DNA from: Nemertoderma westbladi
Lineage: Eukaryota; Xenacoelomorpha; Nemertodermatida; Nemertodermatidae
Length of the DNA: 64,000 nucleotides
Direction of reading: 5' to 3'
NCBI GenBank assembly: GCA_032718475.1
Contig: JAUCBJ010006822.1
Span: forward strand, 1-64,000
Shown: positions 1 through 10,800 of the stretch, one piece after another
Position numbering within the stretch: the stretch's first letter is position 1
Layout: each line of letters opens with the position of its first letter
Translations under genes and position numbers: made by a program
The notes under the pieces: model-generated
What the model saw: only the letters and a program-made list of their open reading frames with translations
Told to the model about the DNA's origin: nothing
The model's database searches: none

Positions 1-1031
1 TTTATTATATTCCTATAAACCACCTGGCTTTGCATATTTAACGTGCGATTGGAAATAAGTTCGTGCTACCCTTCCGTGGGTGGTAGATGTCGCGGTTATG
101 TATTGGTGGTTGGGAAGGGTGGGGGGGGGGGGGGGGGGGGGATTAAAAGGGGTGAACACGTACTGTCCACCTTTCTTTGATTGATTGGTGGTGTGGGTAA
201 ATTTCTCAAAACCTGATTTTGTGATACAGTCGCTGCATTTTAATTTGTATATAATAACTAGGCCTCGTGCTGCGCGAAGTCCCCACGAACGTGTAATCTC
301 TGCATGATTCAATGTCGACAAACTCGGCGCGTTCATATTTACCATACAGATACCGCTTGATTTGGTTTAATAGTGCCTTTTTTAAGACTTCCATTCGTTC
401 CACTTTCGTTTCTATTATAGCGTTTCTCATGAAGCTAAGGATACATAAGACGTTAGGACCACTTAGGGAGACCTCTAGTATTCACTCCATTGTTGGTGTT
501 TTATTCGGTGTTGTTGGTTAATTTCCAGGTGGATTTTGTGGCTTTAAAAGGCTTCATACGCCGCAGTGGCGAAGTTGGTAGAGCGTGGGACTTGGAATAT
601 CTAGGTACAGAGTTCAGTACCACTTTCCCGGTGAACCATAGTTTGGTTTTGGTTCAATGCGTTAGTTTATGTGGACCTTTGCGCGATTTCACCCTTTTTG
701 TTCTAATCTAAATGCAGTTGATAATGGTATTACATTTAGTTGATTTTAATATAGGCCTGCCTATATTACTATATTACAAATTGCGACATAGGCCTATTAC
801 TTATGTAAGTGTTTTCATTTTGGCACTGGTACATTATTTATTTGTTGAAAAAAATCATGGGTTCACAATCGGGAGAGACATTCCCAGAAAACTCGATAAA
901 AAAAATGGAAAAAAATGGAAGGTACTCACTTCGTAAACGGAATGACTTGAGAAATGCAAGCGTCTTCTGATTCGGCTTTGGTTGATACCTCATCTATCAC
1001 TGAGAGCAACTCAATAGTCTAAAATAATCAT
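1..1031. other. unassigned sequence with a G homopolymer
   Basis: No supported gene is seen here. There is a run of 21 G at 121-141, and the rest is mixed, AT-leaning sequence. Short open frames in this stretch (up to about 110 codons) have no recognisable domain and look accidental. A tRNA-like relic inside it is listed separately. Confidence 0.6.
551..640 (+). repeat. tRNA-like relic, possible SINE head
   Basis: The segment TGGCGAAGTTGG followed by TAGAGCG reads like a polymerase III A box and D-arm. GAGTTCAGTACC about 40 bases on is a poor B box. Acceptor-stem pairing is not convincing, so this is probably a decayed tRNA-derived element rather than a working tRNA. It could also be chance resemblance. 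Confidence 0.3.
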
Positions 1032-1989
1032 GTACATATGCGTTAGTATGTAGTGTACAGTACATATGCGTTAGTATGTAGTGTACAGTACATATGCGTT
1101 AGTATGTAGTGTACAGTACATATGCGTTAGTATGTAGTGTACAGTACATATGCGTTAGTATGTAGTGTACAGTACATATGCGTTAGTATGTAGTGTACAG
1201 TACATATGCGTTAGTATGTAGTGTACAGTACATATGCGTTAGTATGTAGTGTACAGTACATATGCGTTAGTATGTAGTGTACAGTACATATGCGTTAGTA
1301 TGTAGTGTACAGTACAATATGCGTTAGTATGTAGTGTACAGTACATATGCGTTAGTATGTAGTGTACAGTACATATGCGTTAGTATGTAGTGTACAGTAC
1401 ATATGCGTTAGTATGTAGTGTACAGTACATATGCGTTAGTATGTAGTGTACAGTACATATGCGTTAGTATGTAGTGTACAGTACATATGCGTTAGTATGT
1501 AGTGTACAGTACATATGCGTTAGTATGTAGTGTACAGTACATATGCGTTAGTATGTAGTGTACAGTACATATGCGTTAGTATGTAGTGTACAGTACATAT
1601 GCGTTAGTATGTAGTGTACAGTACATATGCGTTAGTATGTAGTGTACAGTACATATGCGTTAGTATGTAGTGTACAGTACATATGCGTTAGTATGTAGTG
1701 TACAGTACATATGCGTTAGTATGTAGTGTACAGTACATATGCGTTAGTATGTAGTGTACAGTACATATGCGTTAGTATGTAGTGTACAGTACATATGCGT
1801 TAGTATGTAGTGTACAGTACATATGCGTTAGTATGTAGTGTACAGTACATATGCGTTAGTATGTAGTGTACAGTACATATGCGTTAGTATGTAGTGTACA
1901 GTACATATGCGTTAGTATGTAGTGTACAGTACATATGCGTTAGTATGTAGTGTACAGTACATATGCGTTAGTATGTAGTGTACAGTACA
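1032..1989. repeat. 28-bp tandem satellite, 34 copies
   Basis: The unit CATATGCGTTAGTATGTAGT plus GTACAGTA recurs every 28 bases from 1035 to 1987. Copies appear identical except for one extra A near 1315, and the last copy leads into ACAATATGTACACA. Each unit holds TACATA and TATGTA eight bases apart, so it can fold into a small hairpin. The homogeneity implies recent expansion or strong homogenisation. No coding role is seen. Confidence 0.95.
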
Positions 1990-2338
1990 ATATGTACACA
2001 ATAGTTAATAAATACTAGACCTATTCTGATTCCGAAAGAAAAATTTAATATCGACATGCATGTCGTAATAAACCTCTTAAACAGATATTTGAAGAACAAT
2101 GGAACAATGGAACAATGGAACAATATTCAAAATGCAATACTAATTTTAATTAAACTGAAACTGATAAATATTTTAATTACACTTGTACATTATTAATTTG
2201 TAATGATTTGGAAATCAATGCTAAATTAAAAGAAAATATCTATGTAGTTCAAACATAGGAGAAACAGCACAAACATATTAACATATTTATTTGTCTGACT
2301 ACAGTAAATTTAATTAATTTAATATTTAGTAGGCCAAT
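1990..2338. other. AT-rich sequence without features
   Basis: AT-rich filler between the satellite and the hAT relic. The only structure seen is a short GGAACAAT repeat near 2100-2122. No coding frame or RNA gene is supported. Confidence 0.5.
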
Positions 2339-3787
2339 TTAAATAAATAAACCAACCTCCACTATTCTATCCTTATTGGTTGAACTCATCCAGGTGGGGA
2401 TATCTTGGCCAACTGATACCAGTACGTGTTGAATGGCCTGCCATAGCTGGTTGACTCGATTTAGCATTAGGAAAACGCGGCTCCATCTTGTCTTGGATGG
2501 TAATGTTAACGTAAGTTGAGATTTGTCATGTGATTGAGCCTCCAGTAATAGGGAGTGGGCACGGCTTGATTTTTTGAAATAAAGCACCGTTTTCCTTACC
2601 TCCTCTATCAATGTTGTAAGGTTACAATCTGCTTCCAGTGCGGCTCCACTACTAGATTTAATAAATGGTTAAAACACCCTCTAGATTTAAAATTGGCATC
2701 TGTAAGTCCTTTGATGATATTTTTCGACCAGAAAATGGTTCACATTGAAGTATTACGGCGGTACGCTTCCACTCGTTGTCGACGTAATGGATGGTTAGAG
2801 AGATAAAACCCTCCATTTTCCTCGAAGTCCACATATCAGTGGATGGTGAACAATATTCGAATGAGTTTATTATTGCTTCTTTAATTGCACTCTTAGTTCT
2901 CCCGTATATATCGGGCATGAGGACTGTACGGACAATTTTTTCTGACGGAATGATGAATCTAGGATTAAGTTCTGCAATAAAATATTTAATTGTTCTGTTT
3001 CGACAGTAGTGTAGGGTTGTAAGTCACTTATATGCCAAGAAGTTAGTTTAGATTTTAGTATAACATCTTTATTGCTTCCCTACAGACAGAGCATAGCAGG
3101 CACATTATGTATTGCAATAAATTTATTGATAGCCAATATTTTGAAATATTTTAACATTTCTATCTCGACACAAAATTCTGATATGGTACTGAGCTTTATT
3201 TATTGAGTCATTTTTTTCGCTTGCGGTTAATTTGTTTTACTATCTGTCTTTATTATATGACTTTATTACATATACTGTACTTACATATATCACATTACAA
3301 AACAATTATAATTGTATAAATGTACTATCGTTTCATTTTTTTGTTAGTCTTTATAATACTTTGGCCATGCATACACCATGCCATCTGAATTTTACGTGTA
3401 GAAACGGTACAGGTGTCCGGTACCAGCTCTGGTTTATTACAATGAAATGTGCTGCGCTGCCCTACCTTTATATATGGCGGTTGCCTTACGAACTGGTCTA
3501 TCATGGACTGAATAGGTTTTTTTGATTCATTGGCTGGAGCTGTCAGTAGTAGTGGTAGTTGTAGGTCTATTAACTGAGTATATGGAGGAAGTTGAAGTTT
3601 TATCAGTGGGAGTGGATGTAGATGTTCGTTTCGGAAGTGTTCGATGGGCATTGGGGTGGTGTAATTTTATATGTTGAAACATTGACCCTGTCCCAAAAGT
3701 TCGTTTGTCAGAACTCTGTTTTCCGCGACTCACCTCTGCTCCACAGTTATCAATAATACCGTTATCGGGGGTGAAGTGAAACATGCA
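2339..3787 (-). pseudogene. decayed hAT-type transposase (ZBED-like)
   Basis: Read on the minus strand this has the order of a hAT transposase. A BED-finger-like end (3784-3600) carries FQHIKLHHP. After a frame change comes QSMIDQFVRQPPY (about 3530-3480), like the linker after the BED domain. Next are LNPRFIIPS (about 2960) and STDMWTSRKMEGFISLTIHY (about 2850-2780), the start of the RNase H-like core with its catalytic Asp. KTRWSRVFLMLNRV (about 2500-2455) matches the later core. Stops and frameshifts separate the pieces and the C-terminal dimerisation region is absent, so it is not functional. No terminal inverted repeats or target duplication were identified. Confidence 0.8.
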
Positions 3788-4124
3788 TGGTGGAGTAATA
3801 ATTATTAGTAATGGAGTAATAAGTTAGTGGAGTAATAAAATAATTTTTTGTTTTGGTAATTGATTATAAAAATACTCCCATCAGCATCCCTCATTAAATT
3901 GATTATTACCAATAATAAAGTAACTATCAACGTAATATTTAATCAGGAAAGGGGATTCACCTGCTAGAATTACATGGAAACAATATATAGTATGAAAACT
4001 ATATGCAAGTTAAAATTTTTAAAATTGTAGTTCTGAAAATTACATCTGGTATAACCAAATATGACAATGCTTTGTATTTTTACTTGATCATATGTTATAC
4101 TGCTTTGATTTTTACATAGCTGAA
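3788..4124. other. AT-rich spacer
   Basis: AT-rich sequence lying 5' of the hAT relic on its own strand; it may hold the rest of that transposon. The short repeat GTGGAGTAATAA occurs near 3790-3837. No gene or terminus could be fixed. Confidence 0.4.
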
Positions 4125-4269
4125 ACTTGTTGCTGGACCCCCTCACACACAGAACTTGTTGCTGCAACTTGTTTCCGAAACTTGTTTCTGTGTGTGAGGA
4201 CTCCAGCAACAAGTTTCTGCAACTTGTTTCCGAAACTTATTCTGTGTGTGAGGGGGTCCAGCAACAAGT
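4125..4269. repeat. foldback (inverted repeat) element
   Basis: A perfect 30-base arm at 4125-4154 (contains GGACCCCCTCACACACAG) is repeated in reverse complement at 4240-4269. A third, imperfect copy of the arm sits in the loop around 4184-4214, and ACTTGTTTCCGAAACTT occurs twice. This looks like a small foldback or a MITE core. No target duplication could be assigned. Confidence 0.75.
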
Positions 4270-4309
4270 TGCAGAAACAAGTTGCTCCGTTTGAGGGGCG
4301 CCTAAGTGG

Positions 4310-4754
4310 GAACCTTTAATTACCAAATAAAATCTATTAAAACGTATGTTTTCTAAAATGAGTTCAAGTGAAACAGAAAAAGGGGTGAAGTGGAACATTA
4401 CATCATTGTCAATTATCCTTTGGTGTATTTACTGTATTTATTCTCATGTAACGGTAGCATGAATGAATGCCTTGGTTTGCCACACAGGTATGCTTTAGTT
4501 CAGGACTAGAATGGGCTTCTAATTTTGCTATATTTGATAATTTGGACCTTGTATAAACAACAAGACTCAAACTGCAGGTATCTGGTATATATCTTTGAAT
4601 TGTAGCCTATTCCATCCAAGCATGGTCAGATTTTACAAGCACATGCCTGGTGCTGGTACCAAGACTTTTCCTAATTACCATGATCAAGATGTTGAGAGGG
4701 CTGTACTCGAGCCAAGTTGGCTAGGAAGACATATCAGGAGATAGAGCAGGAGTT
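4310..4754. other. unassigned spacer
   Basis: No gene, RNA or clear repeat is seen. The left copy of the SINE target duplication begins just after it, at 4755. Confidence 0.4.
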
Positions 4755-4769
4755 CTATATATTTATTAA

Positions 4770-5005
4770 AAAAGCAAAGGAAACAGTCGGCCGAAGCCGG
4801 AGGCGACCCGAAGGCTCCTCTTTCGATAGCTGCTACCCGAGGGTAGGGGTGGGCGCTACTCCTATCCCAAGATTTGCTCCCAGTTATTTAACTCGTACTC
4901 ATTTCATCGACCCCAGTGGATGAAAGGCTGAGTGGACCCTGGCGGGGCTGAACCTACAACCAATAGATTGCAGGCCCGGCGCTCAACCAACTGAGCTACC
5001 CCGCC
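4770..5005 (-). mobile_element. tRNA-derived SINE with 15-bp target duplication
   Basis: Read on the minus strand it starts with a tRNA-like head: GGCGGGGTAGCTCAGTTGG holds a good A box and GGTTCAGCCCC a good B box. The acceptor arms GGCGGGG and CCCCGCC are complementary. The anticodon loop region has CTGCAATC, so the parent tRNA is uncertain (Cys or Ala type). The body includes TTTCATCCACTGGGGTCGAT, a phrase like the 3' body of SINEs I recall from molluscs and other marine invertebrates. It ends in a short T/A-rich tail. CTATATATTTATTAA flanks it exactly at 4755-4769 and 5005-5019, which marks retroposition. Confidence 0.9.
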
Positions 5006-5019
5006 TATATATTTATTAA

Positions 5020-5345
5020 TGCTATTTATATGCTTTTACGTATGTTACCTTTACTTTTAGTAAATTTTGCAATGTCATTTACTCTATGCAATAATGTCCC
5101 ATATGCAATAAACATGTTTACAACCAGTTGGCCCGGTATGGTTATCATTTTAACAGTGTCAATAGTTAGTGTTTACTATAAACAGGGCCTGCTGGCCAGT
5201 AGTATGAAATATTGAAGTTAAATAGAGTAAACTCTATAGGTTTTGTTAATTTATAATAATAAATTAATTAATAATGTTAAATTAGTAAATGTTAAGTTTC
5301 AAAATAAAATTTTAACAATAAAACAACATATTATATTGTGTATAA
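5020..5345. other. AT-rich spacer
   Basis: AT-rich sequence between the SINE and the truncated LINE. One 61-codon frame here has no recognisable content. Confidence 0.4.
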
Positions 5346-6953
5346 GGAGCCTCTCTCCGACTTGAGCCTCTCTCCGACTCAGTTGTATTCGAAACAATAC
5401 AATCCTCAGCAAACAATAAAGCCTCTGGGCCCGACAACATCTACTACGAACATCTAAAACAAGCCTGTCCGTTCATTCTGGTAACTCTAACTTTGCTCTA
5501 CAACGTATGTCTCAATGTTGGCAAGCTTCCTTTCATCTGGAAGAACAGCATTATAAACATCCTGTATAAAGGTAAAGGTGCAATATCGAACCCGGACAAC
5601 TACCGTGGCATCGCCCTTCTCTGCGTTACCCTTAAAATACTAACATCGACTTTAAACAAACGTATTCGTCAACATGTTGGCCAACTGATCCCACCCGAAC
5701 AATACGGATTCCTCCCCGGTCGCTCTACGAATCAAGCTATATCAAAACTCCTCTGCGATATAGCATCAGCGTTCCGCTCGAGTCGCCGCAAAGAACGGAT
5801 CGTCTACGCGGCATTCGTCGACTTCCGAAAGGCATTCGACTTTGTAAGCCGTGCCAAGCTACTCCATAAAATATATGCCCTCGGTATCAAAGGAAAGACA
5901 TACGATCTCGTAAAGGAACTACTAGATAATTACATCCGGGTTTATGATGGCCTACGTTTCTCGAATATAATCCACCAACTCCGCGGTGTCCTTCAAGGGG
6001 ACTGCCTCTCTCCGACTCTTTTCATCATCTTCATTGCGGATCTGGCGTCAGCCCTCCGTAACTCTGTGGCTCTCCTTAAATTTATATTCTACGCAGACGA
6101 CCTAGTGTTCTACTCCTGCAACAAACGCGAAATCCAATCTGCGCTTGACGTCCTCCAAACCTGGTGTGTCGCTAATGGGATGGAGGTGAACCTCACCAAA
6201 ACAAAAATTGTAAAATTCCGCAAAGGCGGCCGCATTGCACGCAGCGACCACTTCACTTACAACAACCGCGAAGTTCAACTCGCCAGCCATTACGAATATC
6301 TCGGAGTCACCTTCCAGTCCTCACTATCCTTCTCTCTCCACCTCAAACAGAAAAAAGAAAAAGCTTATTGCATCATCGGTTCCCTTAAACACATCCACCT
6401 CTTGTCTGTAGAAACTGGAATTAAAATTTTCAACTCAAAAATATCTCCAATGATGACATACGCACTACAAATAATCTCACCACATCTCTCCCTGCAAAAT
6501 GTGAAAGATATCGACAAAGTAAAAACAACCCACGTAAAACGAATGCTTCGACTACACAGCTCTGCTTCCTCGACTCTTGTATTAAAATTGGCAGGGGAAA
6601 AATCATTCATCGAAGCCCTCCTAGAGACCTCCCTGTATGCGTTTAACCCAGAAGTTATCCGAAACTACCGGTCGTACCGCTCCGAACGCGAGGAGAATTT
6701 TGTTAACGAGGGATACTCCCGCGGTCCAGCATTCCAAACCTCGGTTTGGAAGACTCATGGCCAGACTAACAGGCATGTTGTCTCCCGGACGACAGCCCAC
6801 GGATTCCACTTTAAAGTCTGCAACAACTCCGTTCCCTTCCATGCCTTAACCCCGGAATGCCATTGCAAGTTCTGCAAACTCTCCTGCAGTGACCGCTACC
6901 ACATACTTTCCTGCAACCTCTGCCCGCCGCTGTCGGTACTCGCCGCAAACTAA
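5346..6953 (+). CDS. 5'-truncated LINE reverse transcriptase
   Basis: The frame is open from 5346; the first Met is at 5493, but coding similarity starts upstream of it, so the element is 5' truncated and the Met is not a true start. The reverse transcriptase motifs appear in order: KASGPDNIYYEHLK (about 5420), YGFLPGRSTNQA (about 5703), FVDFRKAFD with the first catalytic Asp (about 5815), LQGDCLSPTLF (about 5990), FYADDLVFY with the catalytic pair (about 6090), and a LGVTF block (about 6300). The C terminus has a Cys/His cluster, CHCKFCKLSCSDRYHILSC (about 6855-6915). No endonuclease is visible. The clade is not assigned. The ORF stops at 6953, followed by a C22 tract. Confidence 0.88.
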   Translation, partial: GASLRLEPLSDSVVFETIQSSANNKASGPDNIYYEHLKQACPFILVTLTLLYNVCLNVGKLPFIWKNSIINILYKGKGAISNPDNYRGIALLCVTLKILTSTLNKRIRQHVGQLIPPEQYGFLPGRSTNQAISKLLCDIASAFRSSRRKERIVYAAFVDFRKAFDFVSRAKLLHKIYALGIKGKTYDLVKELLDNYIRVYDGLRFSNIIHQLRGVLQGDCLSPTLFIIFIADLASALRNSVALLKFIFYADDLVFYSCNKREIQSALDVLQTWCVANGMEVNLTKTKIVKFRKGGRIARSDHFTYNNREVQLASHYEYLGVTFQSSLSFSLHLKQKKEKAYCIIGSLKHIHLLSVETGIKIFNSKISPMMTYALQIISPHLSLQNVKDIDKVKTTHVKRMLRLHSSASSTLVLKLAGEKSFIEALLETSLYAFNPEVIRNYRSYRSEREENFVNEGYSRGPAFQTSVWKTHGQTNRHVVSRTTAHGFHFKVCNNSVPFHALTPECHCKFCKLSCSDRYHILSCNLCPPLSVLAAN

Positions 6954-7503
6954 CCACAACGCCCGACCCCCCCCCCCCCCCCCCCCCCACTCCCCTCGCA
7001 TATTACTGTACTTTTATATACTGTACTGTATTGGTATATGTTTTTCTCCTATTGGCTGATTGGTATACTGTATCTCATATTTACCCCGCCCGGGGTGTAT
7101 ATATTAATATATATTGTGTATAAAGTAAAGTTCCTTTATCTGACTTCGGGTCCTAATTTCAATATTTCACTAACTCGCTTCGCTCGTTCGTTTAAATATT
7201 CACACTCTGGACTGATGTGAGATAAAGTCCTACTTTTACACAATACAATAAATAGTTAAAACTATAGATATAGACTATGCAATGTACTAAACATGGTCAT
7301 TTATTTGTAGTTAGAACTCATCTCATATCCGTATCGTTGCACTCAGCCTGCACACCACACCTGTTCACCAAAATATATAACTTACAACCTTCCTTAGCTG
7401 GTACCGATCAAAATGTGGTATTGTTCAATGCGCTAAAGTTCTCCGTTAAAACTGTCCTGGTAGTTTAAAAACCGGTCTTTGCAAGCTGAGTCCGAATTTC
7501 TAG
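6954..7503. other. LINE 3' flank and array left border
   Basis: C22 homopolymer at 6967-6988, then AT-rich sequence. Around 7120-7240 there is an imperfect inverted repeat: AAAGTTCCTTTATCT pairs with AGATAAAGTCCTACTTT. The centre, CTCGCTTCGCTCG, is nearly palindromic. The border with the array is GAATTTCTAG directly before unit 1, so even the first unit follows a CTAG. Confidence 0.5.
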
Positions 7504-8970
7504 TTAGGAACCGAGAGGTTCATTACTGTAAGAATTGTTAGCTGACTGGCTGACTGGCTGGCTGACTGGCTGGCTGATCTACAGCCAAAACTACTCTAAC
7601 GATTTTGATGAAATTTTCACAGCATCTAGATACCGCGATTCTAAGGTCCCTGGTATGTTCCGCTATTTCGTCCATGAGCCGTGGGCTCGAAAAATGGACA
7701 TAAACGAAAAAACGCCATATGCGCAATGGTAAAATAACACCAATAACAGCTGGTGTCGTGATGAAAAATGGCTTATGTAATGGATTTCTACACAAGGCTT
7801 AGTATAAATCGATGAGGTTGCCAAGATTATTGTACTTAGTACACCCATACTGTTTGTTTAGGCCCTGCACTCTCTGTCAAAGCAAATATTAACTGGTTGA
7901 TTTAGTTTGTGGTTCTACACAAGCTTAGTATAAATCGATGAGGCTGCCAACTGGTTGGTTTAGTTTGCAATCTATTACCGCCTCAGCTGAATAACTCTTC
8001 CCCCTGCTGAATGACTATTAGGTATACCGTGTATCGGCTTCTCCCCTTCAGAACATTGTAAAGGGAATTTACTTTAGTTTACTCTACTGTGCCATTCAGC
8101 TGAATGGATTTGAGCGATTGCCAAGTACAGAGTTGGATCATTCTCTGACCATAGGCAAAGACATCAAATCTTTTTAAAAATATACTTTTTCCATGTTTTT
8201 TTTTCTGAACAAAAATTTCAAAAAAAATTTTTCGTAGCCAGTACTGCCAATCGATTCGCCATCAAAAATAACGCAAAAAATTTTTTTTGCAAAATTTTAA
8301 ATTACTGTAAATTTTTGGCGACTGGGGGGGGGGTCAATTTTTTTCGATCCGCTATAACTCCGGAACGCTTTGTCCAAATTCGATGGGGTTTTCATTTTTC
8401 AACTTAATTCGATGTCCTCTTTCAGCCTATCCATGTTTCGAAACCCCCAAACAGCGCCGTTCAAAAATTATTTTTTTCTAGTTCTAGAATTTTACAAATT
8501 TCAAAAAAGTTGCAGTATTTTATTAACGCCTTTACGGAATTCGATAGCGTTTTCGATTTTTATATTAAACGCAATATCCTGAATCTCACTAGCCTAGTTT
8601 CGCGTCACCAATGCCAAGATTTCATACTTTTGAAGAAAATTTTTCTAGAATAATTTTTATTTAATTACATTTATCGCGATTTCTTATTACTGATTGCACA
8701 TGAATTGATGGAGTTTTCAATTAATTAACTAAACACGATATCGCGCATCGCACCAGCGTGGTTTCGAAATTCCAAAACGAGGTCTTCACTAGTTGCAGGT
8801 CGATTTTGTTCTTGAATTGAGCATCTAATAATAGATCGAATTTATTAATAATTATTGTATGAAATATGATTGTATTTTTAGATAATTATTAGTTCTATAC
8901 TAATTCTCGTTGTCTCTTTTATTTAAAATAAAAAGTCGGTTCCTTATCGGGCCGCTAGGCCCGTCACTAG
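7504..8970 (+). mobile_element. array unit U1, family A, 1467 bp
   Basis: 5' end TTAGGAACCGAGAGGTTC; GACT/GGCT microsatellite at about 7541-7576; the shared 5' module follows from ATCTACAGCC at 7577. The 3' half is AT-rich with a G10 run near 8330. The 3' end is GGTTCCTTA, hairpin CGGGCCGCTAGGCCCG, TCACTAG. Within the 3' half, GATGGGG (8382), GATAGCG (8543) and GATGGAG (8707) mark three diverged repeats of about 163 bp. Confidence 0.85.
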
Positions 8971-10466
8971 TTAGCAAGTCGTTAGACTTGATTACTGTAA
9001 GAATTGTTGACTGACTGACTGGCTGGCTGGCTGGCTGACTGGCTGGCTGATCTACAGCCAAAACTACTCTAACGATTTTGATGAAATTTTCACAGCATCT
9101 AGATACCGCGATTCTAAGGTCCCTGGCATGATCGGCTACTCCGTCCATAGCCTCTGGGCTCGAAAAATAGAGATAAACGAAAAAACGCCATAGGCGCAAT
9201 GGTAAAATAACACCAATGACAGCTGGTGTCCTGATGAAAAATGGCTTATGTAATGCATTTCTACACAAGGCTTAGTAATAAATCGATGAGGTTGCCAAGA
9301 TTATTATACTTAGTACACCCATACTGTTTGTTTAGGCCCTAGGACACTCTGTCAAAGCAAATATTAACTGGTTGATTTAGTTTGTGGTTCTACACAGGCT
9401 TAGTATAAATCGGTGAGGCTGCCAACTGGTTGGTTTAGTTTGCAATCTATTACCGCCTCAGCTGAATAACTCTTCCCCCTGCTGAATGACTGTTAGGTAC
9501 AGGTTATTGGCTACATTAATGCCAACATTAATACAGTGGAAGCTGTATGCTTATAAGGTGGAATGTTTACTCAGCCTTATACTGATACTCTGTAAGGTTA
9601 AGACTAACATTATAGTTTGAAATATAAAAATCACTTATTATTATCTGTATTGGGTTAATAATCACTGTGGCATTCAAAATGTTTTATAGGTGATTGACAT
9701 TTAGTGCAAGCTGAATGACTGTTAGTTACAGAGTACTACAGTACTGCACTCTTATTTTATTTTTAAATCTTTCGTCCAACATTAATACTTTGGAGGTTGT
9801 ATGCTTATAAGGCGAATGTTTACTCAGCTTCATACTGATACACTGTAAGGCTAACACTAACGTTATAGTTTAACACATAAAAATCACTGCTTATTATCTG
9901 TATCAGGTTACATACTGTGGCATTCAAAATGTTTAAATGTTTTATAGGTGATTGATATTTAGTGCAAGCTGAATGACTGTAGGTTACAGAGTACTATTGC
10001 ACTGTATTTTATTTTTAAATCTTTTGGCCAACATTAATACTGTGGAGGCTGTATGCTTATAAGGCGGAATGTTTACTCAGCCTCATACTGATACTCTGTA
10101 AGGCTTACACTAACATTATTGTTTGAAATATAAAAATAACTGCTTATTATCTGTATTGGGTTAATCACTGTGGCATTCAAAATGTTTTGTTAGGTGAATG
10201 ACATTTAGTGGCTAAGATTATTCTCTGTCAGATTCCCTTCACACCATAGGCAAACATTGTTGAGGCTGAGGGAATTTACTTTAGTTTACTCTACTGAGTC
10301 ATTCAGCTGAATGGATTTGAGCAATTGCCAAATTACAGAGTGGGATCTCTCTCTGACCATAGATAAATAACACTTCCCTTCTGAACAAAGGTAAACATTG
10401 TTGAGGGAACTTACCTTTGATTGACGACTTCCGACTTGCTTAACGGCGTCTTGACGCCGTCTCTAG
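8971..10466 (+). mobile_element. array unit U2, family B long, 1496 bp
   Basis: 5' end TTAGCAAGTCGTTAGACTTG (stem CAAGTC/GACTTG, loop GTTA). The 3' end is GACTTGCTTA, hairpin ACGGCGTCTTGACGCCGT, CTCTAG. The middle holds three repeats of about 252 bp, each opening with AACATTAATAC (9524, 9778, 10030). It has the same length as U5 and U18i and looks identical to them over the stretches compared. Confidence 0.85.
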
Positions 10467-10800
10467 TTAGCAAGTCGTAGGACTTGATTACTGTAAGAAT
10501 TGTTGGCTGATTGACTGGCTGGCTGGCTGGCTGACTGGCTGGCTGGCTGGCTGGCTGATCTACAGCCAAAACTACTCTAACGATTTTGATGAAATTTTCA
10601 CAGCGGCTAGATACCGCGATTCTAAGGTCCCTGGTATGTTCCGCTATTTCGTCCATGAGCCGTGGGCTCGAAAAATAGACATAAACGAAAAAACGCCATA
10701 GGCGCAATGGTAAAATAACACCAATGACAGCTTGTTGATGGAATTTACATTTGATTGATGACTTCCGACTTTCTTAACGGCGTCTTGACGCCGTCTCTAG
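10467..10800 (+). mobile_element. array unit U3, family B short, 334 bp
   Basis: Only the shared 5' module and the B 3' end remain, joined at about 10735. The 5' hairpin loop is GTAG, not GTTA as in the long B units. The 3' subterminal motif has one change (GACTTTCTTA). It keeps both B hairpins, so it is a candidate minimal element. Confidence 0.85.

Noticed and set aside
4717-4923. 68-codon plus-strand ORF overlapping the SINE
   Set aside because: It reads across the antisense of a tRNA-derived SINE and its flank; no protein features.
4930-5005. Functional tRNA gene
   Set aside because: The head has A and B boxes, but its anticodon arm is poorly paired and it is followed by a SINE body and target duplication.
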